Origin: Streptomyces olivochromogenes
GTDB taxonomy: Bacteria; Actinomycetota; Actinomycetes; Streptomycetales; Streptomycetaceae
Direction of reading: 5' to 3'
Length of the DNA stretch: 47,398 nt
Assembly: GCF_021538895.1 (NCBI RefSeq)
Contig: NZ_JADDRL010000076.1
Location: 1 to 47,398, forward strand
Shown: piece after piece, positions 17,174 to 25,165 of the stretch
Numbering within the stretch: the first letter of the stretch is position 1
Layout: each line of letters starts with the position of its first letter
Program-made: the position numbers and the translations under genes
The notes under the pieces: model-generated
Told to the model about the DNA's origin: nothing
What the model saw: the letters and a program-made list of their open reading frames with translations, nothing else
Database searches by the model: none

Positions 17174-17191
17174 AACTCGCATACCACCCTC
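17174..17191 (-). repeat. Right terminal inverted repeat of the IS
   Basis: Read on the minus strand, GAGGGTGGTATGCGAGTT, followed by a T-rich stretch as at the left end (GTTTTTGCC against GGTTTTGTC). TCA lies directly outside it. Confidence 0.55.
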
Positions 17192-17241
17192 TCAGGTCGC
17201 GTAGCGCAGATCCGCCCATCGCGTGATCCCCTCAAGGTTCA

Positions 17242-17646
17242 TCAACCTGCCGTGAGCTGTCGCAAGCGCGCCACGATCAGGCCTCCGCGGCCGTGTTCAT
17301 CCGGCTCGAAGTTCTCCCTCCGAGTGCTGTGGCGGGCCGGGCCGCCGTCGGTCACTTCCACCCGAATCACGCCGACAGTGACCACGTGATGCAGACCCAG
17401 GCGCAGTGGAGGGAGTGCGTGCGCCACCGAGTTGGTGACCATTTCGGAAACGATCAGCACCGCGCCGTCGATGTCCTCCCCCGCCAACCCCCATTCGTGC
17501 AGGACGATTCGAGTGATACGGCGGGCGCGCCGGGCGGTCTCCACCCGATGTGGCAGTGCCCAGACTTGGCATGATTCTTTCCGTCGTCCGGGGACGGTAT
17601 GAGGTGGTGAGCCGGCCGTGGAACAACAGCATGGATGTCGCAACAT
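17242..17646 (-). CDS. RsbW-like ATP-binding protein (HATPase_c), C-terminus odd
   Basis: A single-domain GHKL ATPase of the anti-sigma-factor/serine kinase type common in Streptomyces. The N box is VSEMVTNSVAHAL, the G1 box is VTDGGPA, and the G2 region is HGRGGLIVARL. The frame ends a few residues after the G2 box where such proteins usually continue for another strand and helix, so the C-terminus may be truncated or frameshifted; another frame continues as ALATAHGRLMNLEG. The start is uncertain because no clear ribosome binding site is seen; the longest frame is given. The proposed IS ends about 50 bp away. Confidence 0.75.
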   Translation of the reverse strand: MLRHPCCCSTAGSPPHTVPGRRKESCQVWALPHRVETARRARRITRIVLHEWGLAGEDIDGAVLIVSEMVTNSVAHALPPLRLGLHHVVTVGVIRVEVTDGGPARHSTRRENFEPDEHGRGGLIVARLRQLTAG

Positions 17647-17759
17647 CGCACCACCTTGGTTCGTGACTCTTTAGCCGTGGAAAACCATGCCCCATGTGCT
17701 CTTGGGCCTGAATCCCAACGAACCGCTGCGGTCTGTCCGGCCGACAGGTCGGCAAAGCA

Positions 17760-17975
17760 GGGGACAGCGCTGCGCCGCACCGGGGGGAATGGGACAGCGC
17801 TGTCCCGCAGCCGCGCCCAGGGAACTGACGACTCCCGTATCGACCCCGGCAGGTAGGCGGCCGACCCCACCTGCGATCGAGCACGTGAGCCGGTGTCCTT
17901 CCGTCCCGAGCACTACATGGATCATGGAGCCCTGCGTTCCCGGGAAGGGAGATGCCAGCTGCCGATAACCAGCCA
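17760..17975 (+). repeat. Dispersed repeat with paired ACAGCGCTGT palindromes, copy B
   Basis: GGGGACAGCGCTG, then 30 bp on a full GGGACAGCGCTGTCCC (AGCGCT cores at 17766 and 17796). About 110 bp later comes GCACTACATGGATCATGGA, then GGGAGATGCCAGCTGCCGATAAC, matching copy A. It lies about 370 bp upstream of the sag-like precursor gene, in the same orientation as copy C beyond the end of that operon. Confidence 0.75.
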
Positions 17976-18348
17976 ATATCGATACGCCTCTCGGCCGACA
18001 GTGGCGCCGACAGCAGCGGCTTGGAAACAGCTGCGGATGTCACACGCGATGAGTGCGAGAACATACGCGTCAACCTCGTAGGTTCGGCCTGGGTCGGCAG
18101 GCATGCCTACCGGTCGCCCCTTCGCTCGATTCGGCCAGCGGCACCCGCCAGGTCAGGCAAGAACGACCTGAATGCGCATGTCCGAGAGTCGACCGCGATA
18201 GCACCGAGCTGTCGCAAAGGGCTATACGTCAAACCCTGCTCGGGCCTTTCCCGGAGCGTTACTGCACAGTAGAAATGGTCACGGCCAGTTACCAACCGCC
18301 CCTCAAACGGGCATCACCCCCTTCCTCATCCGATTGGAGATGAAGTTC
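17976..18348. other. Upstream region of the sag-like operon
   Basis: No firm gene. An unrecognised frame runs 17952-18272 out of repeat copy B but has no family resemblance. The promoter of the precursor gene must lie here; I cannot place its -35 and -10 with confidence. Confidence 0.4.
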
Positions 18349-18474
18349 ATGCTGCGTTTCTCCGGCCAGGTCGGCAGCACCGCCACCGGTGGCGCGTTCG
18401 TCCAGGTTGCTCCGGGTGCCAGCACCACCTGTGGTGGCGGCAACTGCTCCTGCACGTCCTGCTGCAGCTGGTAG
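18349..18474 (+). CDS. SagA-like thiazole/oxazole-modified peptide precursor
   Basis: A 41-codon gene. The leader starts MLRFSGQV and ends near FVQVAPGA. Streptolysin S precursor SagA begins MLKFTSNI and ends its leader TTQVAPGG, so F4-x-x-x-V8 sits at the position of SagA's FxxxB recognition motif. The core STTCGGGNCSCTSCCSW has five Cys, four Ser and three Thr that could be cyclised. An ATG three codons earlier (18340) is rejected because GGAG abuts it, whereas GGAG is 9 nt before this ATG. It is followed directly by a hairpin and then by the modifying enzymes. Identification is by motif and context; the product structure is inferred. Confidence 0.9.
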   Translation: MLRFSGQVGSTATGGAFVQVAPGASTTCGGGNCSCTSCCSW

Positions 18475-18479
18475 TGACT

Positions 18480-18515
18480 CCGGTCGGGCGGGATGCACCG
18501 AACCCGCCCGACCGG
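18480..18515 (+). terminator. Hairpin between precursor and enzyme genes
   Basis: A perfect 13-bp stem (CCGGTCGGGCGGG and its complement) with a 10-nt loop, 5 nt after the precursor stop. No T-run follows. It probably acts as a partial terminator or RNA stabiliser that gives more precursor than enzyme, as known for the sagA-sagB gap. Confidence 0.8.
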
Positions 18516-18580
18516 GCTGCGGCGACACGCGCTGCCGAAGACCGATGTCGTAAGCCACTCCTTGAGTGAAGGACCGGAGG

Positions 18581-19531
18581 ATGTCACTCAAAGACTCCCA
18601 AGAAGCCGTCTCCGAATACCTCGCCCAGCAAGGCCCTTTGGCCACGGCAGCCGCTTTCGGGCAGCAGCACACGTCGATCTCCGTCTACAGCGCGACCACG
18701 GTGGTGCGTGCGCCCGAGGCCGTGGTGCGGGGCCGGTGGAGTCCGGCCGTGGACGGGTTCGTCGGCGAGGAACTGCTGCTCAACCATCGCCGCAGCGGCC
18801 GGGATCTGGGCATGCAGCTCGGGGTCTCGCGCTACTACGGCCACGACGCGGTGACCTCCAGCGCGCACAGTGAACTTCGGGAGCGGCAGGACCGCGCCAT
18901 CGCCCTGCCCCAGCACCGTCGGCTGAAGGGCGGACTCACCTCGATCGTGACCGAGCGGCGCAGTGGGCGGCAGTTCTCGGGGCGGGCTTGCTCACTCGAC
19001 GAGTTGGCGACCGTGGTGTGGCACGGGCAGGGCGTCACGGGCAGCCTCCCGGTACCGACCGCCCAGGACGCCGGCGCCGCCGTGTCCCTGCGCACTGTGG
19101 CGTCCGGGGGCGGCCTGTACCCGGTCCGGCTGGTCGTTCTTGCACAGCACGTCAAGGGCCTGGCCCCGGGTGCGTACGAATACCAGCCGCACAGCCACAC
19201 CCTGTATCCACTGCAACGGACTCCGACGCCCGTGGACCTGGCCCGGCATCTGTGGACAGCGGACCTGGAGGTCGACAAGGTCGCCTTCACGCTCGTGTAC
19301 GTCTATGACCTGTACGTCAATTCGCAGAAGTACGGCGACAGCGGGCTTGTCTTCGCGCTGCTCGAAGTCGGCGGGATGTCCCAGAACATCCACCTGGCCC
19401 GCACCGCGCTCGGGATGATCGCCTGCGACCAAGGCGGCTACGACAAGCAGAAGCTCGAGAAGACCCTGGGCTTCGACGGCACGTCACGCCATGTCGTCCA
19501 CTTCACGCTCGTCGGACACGGAGAGGCCTGA
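18581..19531 (+). CDS. SagB-type azoline dehydrogenase
   Basis: A 316-residue FMN-dependent nitroreductase-fold enzyme that would oxidise azolines to azoles, the B protein of thiazole/oxazole-modified peptide pathways. Family features are TERRSGRQFSGRACSLDELA, SGGGLYPVRLVVLAQHV, APGAYEYQPHSHTL and, near the end, LEVGGMSQNIHLARTALGM. The length is that of SagB. ATG start with AAGGA 7 nt upstream. First enzyme gene of the operon; 9 nt separate it from the C gene. Confidence 0.95.
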   Translation: MSLKDSQEAVSEYLAQQGPLATAAAFGQQHTSISVYSATTVVRAPEAVVRGRWSPAVDGFVGEELLLNHRRSGRDLGMQLGVSRYYGHDAVTSSAHSELRERQDRAIALPQHRRLKGGLTSIVTERRSGRQFSGRACSLDELATVVWHGQGVTGSLPVPTAQDAGAAVSLRTVASGGGLYPVRLVVLAQHVKGLAPGAYEYQPHSHTLYPLQRTPTPVDLARHLWTADLEVDKVAFTLVYVYDLYVNSQKYGDSGLVFALLEVGGMSQNIHLARTALGMIACDQGGYDKQKLEKTLGFDGTSRHVVHFTLVGHGEA

Positions 19532-19540
19532 GAACCAGCA

Positions 19541-20629
19541 ATGACCGCTGCACCTTCCGATCCGGGAATCGTCCTGGCAACATCCGTGCGGCTTCTGGCC
19601 GTCGAGCCGGGCGTCATCCGACTGCGCTGGGGGATATGGAACTTCTCCGAGGTGAACGTCGACCTACGCCAGGAGTCAACGGACGTCCGCTCCGCCATGA
19701 CCTCGTTCTTCGAGACCCTGGCCGCGGGCGAACCCGCTGACGGATCCTTCGACTGGGCCGATGGCCTCACCCCGGTCGAACGAGCGAACCTGCGCCTGGC
19801 GGTGACCGAGCTGCGGCAGGCGGGCTTCCTCGCTCACGACCGTCCCTCCGAGCACGGTACCGAGATGGCACGGGCGTTGCTCGGGAACCTGGACCTCTAC
19901 GGGACAGCCGAGTCCTCCCGGGCCACGGTCGGTTTCGTCGCCGACTCGTCCAGCGCCGCCACCTATGTGTCCCGTCATACCGAGGCCCTCGGCGCACCGG
20001 TCGATCTGATGCCTACCGAGTTCATGGCGGAGCTGGCCGACGCCGATCTCACCTCGGGAATGGGCGGACTGAGCGCCGCCGACACACTCAAACGGCTCGG
20101 CACGTACGTCGAACACTGCGACTCACTGATCGTGTGCATCAGCCAGGCCTCCCTCCTGACACTGCGCAATCTCAACCGCCTCGCCTGCCACCTGGAGAAG
20201 CCGGTGGTGGTGGGCCTGCTCGACGGCCCGTTCGCCACGGTGGTCGGCGCCGACAGCCCGCGGACCGGCTGCCTGGAGTGCTTCGAGCAGCGTTCGCTCG
20301 CCCGACTCGAAGACCACATCGGCTACCACGCTTTCGTCGGCTCCGCCGTACCGACAGCGCGCAGCGGGCCGAACGGCATCGAGTGGCTCCTCTGCGCCCA
20401 CCTGGTCAACGAGGCCGTCCTGTTGCGCTCGCTGGGCACCTCGCGCTTCCTCGGCCGTGCGCTGAGCATCTACCTGCCGACCTACGAGATGCAGGCCCAG
20501 GACGTATTGCGGATCGGCACCTGCCCGGCCTGCGGACACGTCTCACGGGACATCGTGGAGGAAATCAACTTCAGCAGCAGGGTCGTCGTCGACCGCCAAG
20601 TCCGTAACGCCCTCGGGGGACCCCGATGA
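19541..20629 (+). CDS. SagC-type E1-like cyclodehydratase partner
   Basis: A 362-residue protein of the TOMM C (SagC/E1-like) family. These present the precursor to the YcaO enzyme through an N-terminal leader-binding wing-helix domain (RRE), here about residues 10-100. A tetra-Cys zinc site is seen as CLEC (in GCLECFEQRS) and CPAC (in GTCPACGHVS). It probably forms a complex with the YcaO protein. Its stop overlaps the YcaO start (ATGA), so the two are coupled one to one. The ribosome binding site is weak, and translation may follow from the gene before. Confidence 0.93.
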   Translation: MTAAPSDPGIVLATSVRLLAVEPGVIRLRWGIWNFSEVNVDLRQESTDVRSAMTSFFETLAAGEPADGSFDWADGLTPVERANLRLAVTELRQAGFLAHDRPSEHGTEMARALLGNLDLYGTAESSRATVGFVADSSSAATYVSRHTEALGAPVDLMPTEFMAELADADLTSGMGGLSAADTLKRLGTYVEHCDSLIVCISQASLLTLRNLNRLACHLEKPVVVGLLDGPFATVVGADSPRTGCLECFEQRSLARLEDHIGYHAFVGSAVPTARSGPNGIEWLLCAHLVNEAVLLRSLGTSRFLGRALSIYLPTYEMQAQDVLRIGTCPACGHVSRDIVEEINFSSRVVVDRQVRNALGGPR

Positions 20630-21990
20630 GCCCCATCCCGACCCACGGCTACCCGGGGATGGCCACCGCGCTCGCCCGGTACGAGCGGATCGGCGGCAAT
20701 CAGGGCGGGATCCTGCCCGGCATGCTGGTGTCGCCCGCCGCGGTCGCCGGTGAGCCGCACCTGCGCTCGGCGACCGCGGCGATGCCCCAGTACCACCGGC
20801 TGGCGCTGCGCGACCCTCACATGCAGATGCAGTACCACCTGGCCGGATACGGGTCGACGCACGAGGAGGCGGTGACCCGGCTCACCGGCGAGTCCGTCGA
20901 GCGGTACGCCGCGATGATGGCGATGCCCGTCTTCCAGCACCGCATCGAGTACGCCTCGTACCGTTCGCTCTCCTCACGTCACCACTGCCTGCCGATGGAG
21001 CTGCTCGGGATCTTCGACGCCGCGCAGCAGCAGCGCATCGCCGGCATGATCCACCGATACTCGCCCGAGTTGCCGAGGGAGGACGACGTCATCGCGTGGA
21101 TCGCCTGCCCGTCGCTCACCCGACCGGGCGAGGAGGTCTACCTGCCGGCGCAACTGTTCTTCCTGGGCTTCCGCAGCAACGCCGAGTACGGCGACAAGCT
21201 GTTCACCCCCTCCTTCTCGACCGGCACGGCAGCGCACGTCTCGCTCGACAAGGCACTGCTCAGTGCGCTCGTCGAGGCCGTACAGATCGACGCGTTCATC
21301 CTCAACTGGTACACGGACGCGAAGGCGCCCGTCATCGAACCGGACGCCGACGGGCGCGAACTGCTCGCGGCCGCCGGCCTGCACCCGGACGGGCCGTACG
21401 AGGTCCGAGCGACGTACTTGACCAGGCCCGAGCTGTCGCTGCCCAACGTGGGCGTCACCCTGGTACGACGCGACCGGGAGCTGCCGTACATCGCCTTCGG
21501 GCTACAGGCGGATCCGGACCCGCGCCAGGCCCTGCTGCGCGGGGCTGCCGAGGCCACGGCCATCCTCGCCATCGGCATGTACAGCACCATCTTCGACCTC
21601 CCCAATGTGCACTACGCACAGACCGGCTCCACCTACACGGATCTCGACACCAACGTGTTGTACTTCGCCGGCCCGAACGACGCCGAACAGAAACTCGCCG
21701 CGGTCGAAAGCCGCACCTCCGGGCTCATGGACCTCAGCACGGTGGGCGCCTACGCCTCTGACGACGAGTCGGCGATCCGCCGGCTGCTCGGCGAGCTCTC
21801 CGCGGTCAGTGACTGGGCGGGCTATCTGGACATCACCCCGCCGGCGTTGGCGGACACCCCGTGGAAGGTGGTCCGGGTACTCGTCCCGGAGCTGCTCAGC
21901 ATGTGTCTGCCCGGGTTCCCGGCGAGCGCCCATCCCCGGATGCGCAGCTACGGGGGTGTGACGCATGTGGTCCCACACCCGCTCCCTTGA
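20626..21990 (+). CDS. SagD-type YcaO cyclodehydratase
   Basis: A 454-residue YcaO protein that uses ATP to convert Cys/Ser/Thr in the core to azolines. The ATP/Mg motif is in LTGESVERYAAMM. Further SagD-like blocks are QYHLAGYG, AQLFFLGF, SFSTGTAAHVSLDKALLSAL followed by VQIDAFILNWY, AFGLQADPDP and LLSMCLPGFP. The C-terminus is PHPLP, the PxPxP tail typical of azoline-forming YcaO enzymes. These blocks match what I remember of streptococcal SagD more closely than microcin B17-type YcaO proteins. It is coupled to the C gene upstream. Confidence 0.96.
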   Translation: MSPIPTHGYPGMATALARYERIGGNQGGILPGMLVSPAAVAGEPHLRSATAAMPQYHRLALRDPHMQMQYHLAGYGSTHEEAVTRLTGESVERYAAMMAMPVFQHRIEYASYRSLSSRHHCLPMELLGIFDAAQQQRIAGMIHRYSPELPREDDVIAWIACPSLTRPGEEVYLPAQLFFLGFRSNAEYGDKLFTPSFSTGTAAHVSLDKALLSALVEAVQIDAFILNWYTDAKAPVIEPDADGRELLAAAGLHPDGPYEVRATYLTRPELSLPNVGVTLVRRDRELPYIAFGLQADPDPRQALLRGAAEATAILAIGMYSTIFDLPNVHYAQTGSTYTDLDTNVLYFAGPNDAEQKLAAVESRTSGLMDLSTVGAYASDDESAIRRLLGELSAVSDWAGYLDITPPALADTPWKVVRVLVPELLSMCLPGFPASAHPRMRSYGGVTHVVPHPLP

Positions 21991-21997
21991 GGGTTTG

Positions 21998-22639
21998 ATG
22001 CTGGTGGCGACCGTGGCTCCCGCCGAACTGGTCCGCATCGCGGGCTCGTTCGGCAGCTCCACGGGACGGGACCGGAGCCGAGCACGGACGACCGCGACAG
22101 TCGGCGTGCCGGCGGCTTACCTCGTCGTCACCGGCCTGGCCCTCGCCGTCGTGGCGTCCGGTCACCTCGCGCCCGATCGCCTGATCGTGCGATTCACGGG
22201 ACTTGCCTGGCTCGTGATCGCAATCGGGACCGGAGTCGGTCTGGTCGCGGCCGAGTTCGCGCTCGGAGCCGTACCGAAACTGCTGCGCGGAACGCGGATT
22301 GTGCGCCTGTCCGTCCAAGCACCCGCCGGGCCTGGCTATCTGACCTCGATTCTGATCACGGCGGTGGCCGAGGAACTGCTCTACCGCGGACTGTGGATCG
22401 GCACCTTGGAACAACGGCTGCATCTGCCGGCGTGGTCGGCGATCTGCTGCGCGGCGGTCGGCTATGCACTCGGGCACCTCTACTTCGGCGGACTCGCAGT
22501 ACTCCAGAAGACGCTGTCCGGAGTGGTGTTCGGGCTTCTGCTCGTGGCCTCGGGCAGCCTGCTGGCGCCGGTACTCGCACACCTCGGACAGAATCTGGCG
22601 GTCCACGCCCTGGCGGAACGTCAGGGGAGGCGCCGGTGA
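21998..22639 (+). CDS. CPBP intramembrane protease, SagE position
   Basis: A 213-residue membrane protein of the CPBP (CAAX/Abi) family with about six hydrophobic helices. Motif 1 EELLYRG (EExxxR) and later histidines in ALGHLYFG and LAHLGQN are all present, so it looks catalytically complete. In sag-like and plantazolicin-like clusters this family is thought to cut the leader or give self-immunity. The ATG at 21998 follows GAGGG by 4 nt, 7 nt after the YcaO stop; an earlier ATG at 21965 would overlap the YcaO gene. Its stop overlaps the next start as GTGA. Confidence 0.9.
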   Translation: MLVATVAPAELVRIAGSFGSSTGRDRSRARTTATVGVPAAYLVVTGLALAVVASGHLAPDRLIVRFTGLAWLVIAIGTGVGLVAAEFALGAVPKLLRGTRIVRLSVQAPAGPGYLTSILITAVAEELLYRGLWIGTLEQRLHLPAWSAICCAAVGYALGHLYFGGLAVLQKTLSGVVFGLLLVASGSLLAPVLAHLGQNLAVHALAERQGRRR

Positions 22640-23397
22640 ACGTGCCGGAATACGCGTGCCTGTGCATCGTGACGATCGCCGGGTGGCTGGCGTTGTACCG
22701 TCTGCCGTTCGGGGATCCGGCGCGTCGGCGACGGGTGGGGCTGTGGCTGGCGGACAGGACGGCGCTTCGTCCGGAAGTGGCATTCGCGCTGTTCGGAACG
22801 GTGCTGTATCTCCTGCTCGGTGCTTCGGCCCTGGCGCTGCTCGGGGCGTTCGCCGGGCTGTCGGCCGGGCAGATCGTCGGTCGGCCGTCGGTCGGCGCGA
22901 TTCCCGCCCTGCTGCTCGCGGTGTGCGGAACGTCGAGCCTGAACATCCTGTGCATCTCACTGCTGTACCGGGCCGACCCGCGGGCGGACGTGCCCGGGGA
23001 GATCACGCGGGTGCAGTGGATCGCCTCGATCCTCTACCTCCCCCGGCACTTTCGCTGGGTGATCCCCGCCGCGGCCGCGATGGTCGAGGAGTTGGTGTTC
23101 CGGGGCGCCGTACTGCTGGGGCTCGGAGCGGCCGGCAGCGGCTTCGTGTTCGCGGCGGCCTTCAGCACTGTGCTGTTCGCCATCGGCCAGGTCGTCCTGG
23201 TCTCCACCCGGGTCCAGGCCTACGTTCTCGGCACGTCCAGCCTCGCCCTCGGCACGGTCGGCAGCCTGCTGGTCGCCGCCACCGGGAGTGTCCTGCCGGC
23301 GCTGGCCCTGCACATGTCCTTCGCCGGCTTCTACACCAACCTGAGCGCCAGCTCCAGTGCGCGCCCGTCGACCGCTCCCAGGAGGCTGAGCCTGTGA
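22636..23397 (+). CDS. Second CPBP-family membrane protein, SagF position
   Basis: A 253-residue membrane protein. Motif EELVFRG (EExxxR) and the terminal His in LALHMSFAGFYTN are present. The middle motif reads LFAIGQVV, with Gln where the paralogue next door has His (ALGHLYFG), so a catalytic ligand may be lost. It occupies the place of SagF. GTG start overlapping the previous stop (GTGA), with GGGGAGG upstream. It may form a pair with the first CPBP protein, as immunity factor or inactive partner; this is inference. Confidence 0.85.
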   Translation: MNVPEYACLCIVTIAGWLALYRLPFGDPARRRRVGLWLADRTALRPEVAFALFGTVLYLLLGASALALLGAFAGLSAGQIVGRPSVGAIPALLLAVCGTSSLNILCISLLYRADPRADVPGEITRVQWIASILYLPRHFRWVIPAAAAMVEELVFRGAVLLGLGAAGSGFVFAAAFSTVLFAIGQVVLVSTRVQAYVLGTSSLALGTVGSLLVAATGSVLPALALHMSFAGFYTNLSASSSARPSTAPRRLSL

Positions 23398-24407
23398 CAC
23401 CGAAACAGTCCGGCGCGTTCGCGCGCCGGCAAACGCCGACAGCCGGGGACGGCCCAGTCGTACGGGTCGAACGGCTGAGCGTCGCCTACGGTTCGCTCGT
23501 CGCCGTTCGTGACGTCTCCTTCGAGGTGGGCCCCGGGGAAATCTTCGGGCTGGTCGGACCGAACGGGGCTGGCAAGACCTCGATCACCGAATCGGTCGGC
23601 GGCCTGCGCAGCCCCGTGCGCTCAGGTTCGATCTCCGTCTGCGGTTTGGATCCGCATCGCGATCGACGGGCCGTCAGCCGTCTGATCGGCATGCAGTTGC
23701 AGGAGTCGCAGTTCCCCAGCCGCACCCGGGTCGGCGAACTGTGCGACCTCTATGAAGCGATCTACTCCGAACCGGGCGCCTCCGCACGGCTGTTGGAGAC
23801 CTTCGGCCTCGCCGACCGACGACGCAGCCTGATCACGGAGCTTTCCGGGGGCATGCGCCAGCGCCTCGCACTGGCCCTGGCGCAGATCGGCGATGTCCGG
23901 CTGGTGATCCTCGACGAGCTGACGACGGGTCTCGATCCGGAGCATCGCCGGGGTACCTGGCACGCCGTGCTCGATCTCGCGGAACGTGGCGTCGCGGTGC
24001 TGCTCACCTCGCACTCGATGGACGAGGTGGCGGCGTTGTGCGGACGGGTCGGGGTGCTGCGCGACGGTGAACTGATCGCGCTGGACACCCCGGCGAGGCT
24101 CACTGCGGCACACGGCGGACCCACGATCATCTCGGTCGGCTTCGACGCTGCTGCTGGCATCGGGCAGTTGCCCGAAGCACTCGGGCTGACCCGGCTGTCC
24201 TCAGGGACGAACGGGCAGGTCGACTACGCGGCACGCTTCCCGACCGACTACGACCGTGTCGTCCAGCAGGTGGTGACAGCCGGTCTGCCGGCCTCCGCGG
24301 TGACCCGCCGTCTGCCGACTTTGGAAGACGCCTACCTCGGACTGGTCGGCATCGGAACAGACCGAACCGCGCCCGAGAACCACGCATTCGAGAAGGGCGG
24401 CGACTGA
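23394..24407 (+). CDS. ABC transporter ATP-binding protein (SagG-like)
   Basis: A 337-residue ABC ATPase. Walker A GPNGAGKTS, Q-loop around MQLQESQF, signature LSGGMRQRL, Walker B LVILDELTTGLD and H-loop LLTSHSMDE are intact. A C-terminal DUF4162-like extension follows, as in drug and peptide exporters with ABC-2 permeases. The GTG start overlaps the previous stop (GTGA), with AGGAGG upstream. Paired with the permease 3 nt downstream, it should export the modified peptide and possibly protect the host. Confidence 0.95.
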   Translation: MTPKQSGAFARRQTPTAGDGPVVRVERLSVAYGSLVAVRDVSFEVGPGEIFGLVGPNGAGKTSITESVGGLRSPVRSGSISVCGLDPHRDRRAVSRLIGMQLQESQFPSRTRVGELCDLYEAIYSEPGASARLLETFGLADRRRSLITELSGGMRQRLALALAQIGDVRLVILDELTTGLDPEHRRGTWHAVLDLAERGVAVLLTSHSMDEVAALCGRVGVLRDGELIALDTPARLTAAHGGPTIISVGFDAAAGIGQLPEALGLTRLSSGTNGQVDYAARFPTDYDRVVQQVVTAGLPASAVTRRLPTLEDAYLGLVGIGTDRTAPENHAFEKGGD

Positions 24408-24410
24408 CCC

Positions 24411-25160
24411 ATGGGACTGCTCTGGCAGGTCGTCAGGTTCGAGGCACGGCGCATGATGCGCAACTTCGCGCCGGTGTTCTTCGCGCTCGCCTTTCCGGTG
24501 CTGATGCTGTGCATGTTCGGCGGCATCTACGGCAACAAACCCTCCAGCCAGCTCGACGGCCGGGGAACAGTCGACCTGTCGGTGCCCGCCTACCTGGTCC
24601 TGGTCGTCTCGGTCACCGGGCTGATGAGTTTCCCGCTCGGCCTGGCCGAATACCGTGACCGCAAAGTGCTCAAGCGGTTCCGCGCCACTCCGCTCGGCGC
24701 CCCGGCCATGCTGATAGCCCAAGGGCTGGTGAACATCGCGCTCAGTTTGCTGGGAGCCGTACTGCTGATCGTGGCTGGACGTCTCTTCTTCGGTCTGCAC
24801 CTGCCGAACTCGACGGGTGCGGCGGTGGCCGCCGCCGGTGCGCTGGTCCTCGCGACGCTCGTGATGTACGCACTGGGCGGGGTCATCGCGGCGGTCGCGC
24901 CGTCGGAGCGCGCGGCGACCGCCGTGGCGAACCTGGTCTACTTCCCGATGATTTTCCTTTCCGGAGCGACCATCCCGCTGCAGATCTTCCCCTCCACGAT
25001 GAAGAAGATCAGCGACGGCGTGCCGGCCACCTACGCCGTGAAGCTCCTGCAGCACGCCTGGCTGGACAGCCCCACGAACGTCGCCCTGGATGTGGGCGTT
25101 CTGGCAGGCCTGCTGATACTGGCCGCGACCGCCGCCGCACGGCTGTTCCGCTGGGAGTAG
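24411..25160 (+). CDS. ABC-2 type permease (SagH-like)
   Basis: A 249-residue membrane protein with six predicted helices, from FAPVFFALAFPVLMLCMFGG near the N-terminus to GVLAGLLILAATAAARLF at the end. It has the ABC-2 coupling region EYRDRKVLKRFRATPL between helices 2 and 3. Only one permease is present where sag operons have two (SagH and SagI), so it probably acts as a homodimer. It lies 3 nt after the ATPase gene. Confidence 0.93.
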   Translation: MGLLWQVVRFEARRMMRNFAPVFFALAFPVLMLCMFGGIYGNKPSSQLDGRGTVDLSVPAYLVLVVSVTGLMSFPLGLAEYRDRKVLKRFRATPLGAPAMLIAQGLVNIALSLLGAVLLIVAGRLFFGLHLPNSTGAAVAAAGALVLATLVMYALGGVIAAVAPSERAATAVANLVYFPMIFLSGATIPLQIFPSTMKKISDGVPATYAVKLLQHAWLDSPTNVALDVGVLAGLLILAATAAARLFRWE

Positions 25161-25165
25161 CTCCC

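Larger units (their letters stand above)
15333..17191 (+). mobile_element. IS5-family-like element with two extra genes (proposed bounds)
   Basis: About 1.86 kb bounded by imperfect 18-bp terminal inverted repeats: GAGGGCGGTATGAGACTT on the left and, read inward, GAGGGTGGTATGCGAGTT on the right, 15 of 18 matching. TCA directly flanks both ends, which fits the TNA target duplication of several IS5 groups. Inside are the transposase, an overlapping coiled-coil/winged-helix gene, and a small XRE-type gene on the opposite strand. The bounds rest on reading by eye; the transposase call itself is firm. Confidence 0.6.

Noticed and set aside
17952..18272. 106-codon frame running out of repeat copy B
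   Set aside because: Start codon abuts its ribosome binding site, copy A has ATA in its place, and the protein resembles nothing I know.
18276..18343. Short upstream reading frame (MVTASYQPPLKRASPPSSSD...) ending at the precursor start
   Set aside because: No ribosome binding site and no known counterpart; probably chance, although a leader peptide cannot be excluded.
18340..18474. Longer precursor start giving MKFMLRF
   Set aside because: The ribosome binding site abuts this ATG; the second ATG has proper spacing and aligns with SagA.
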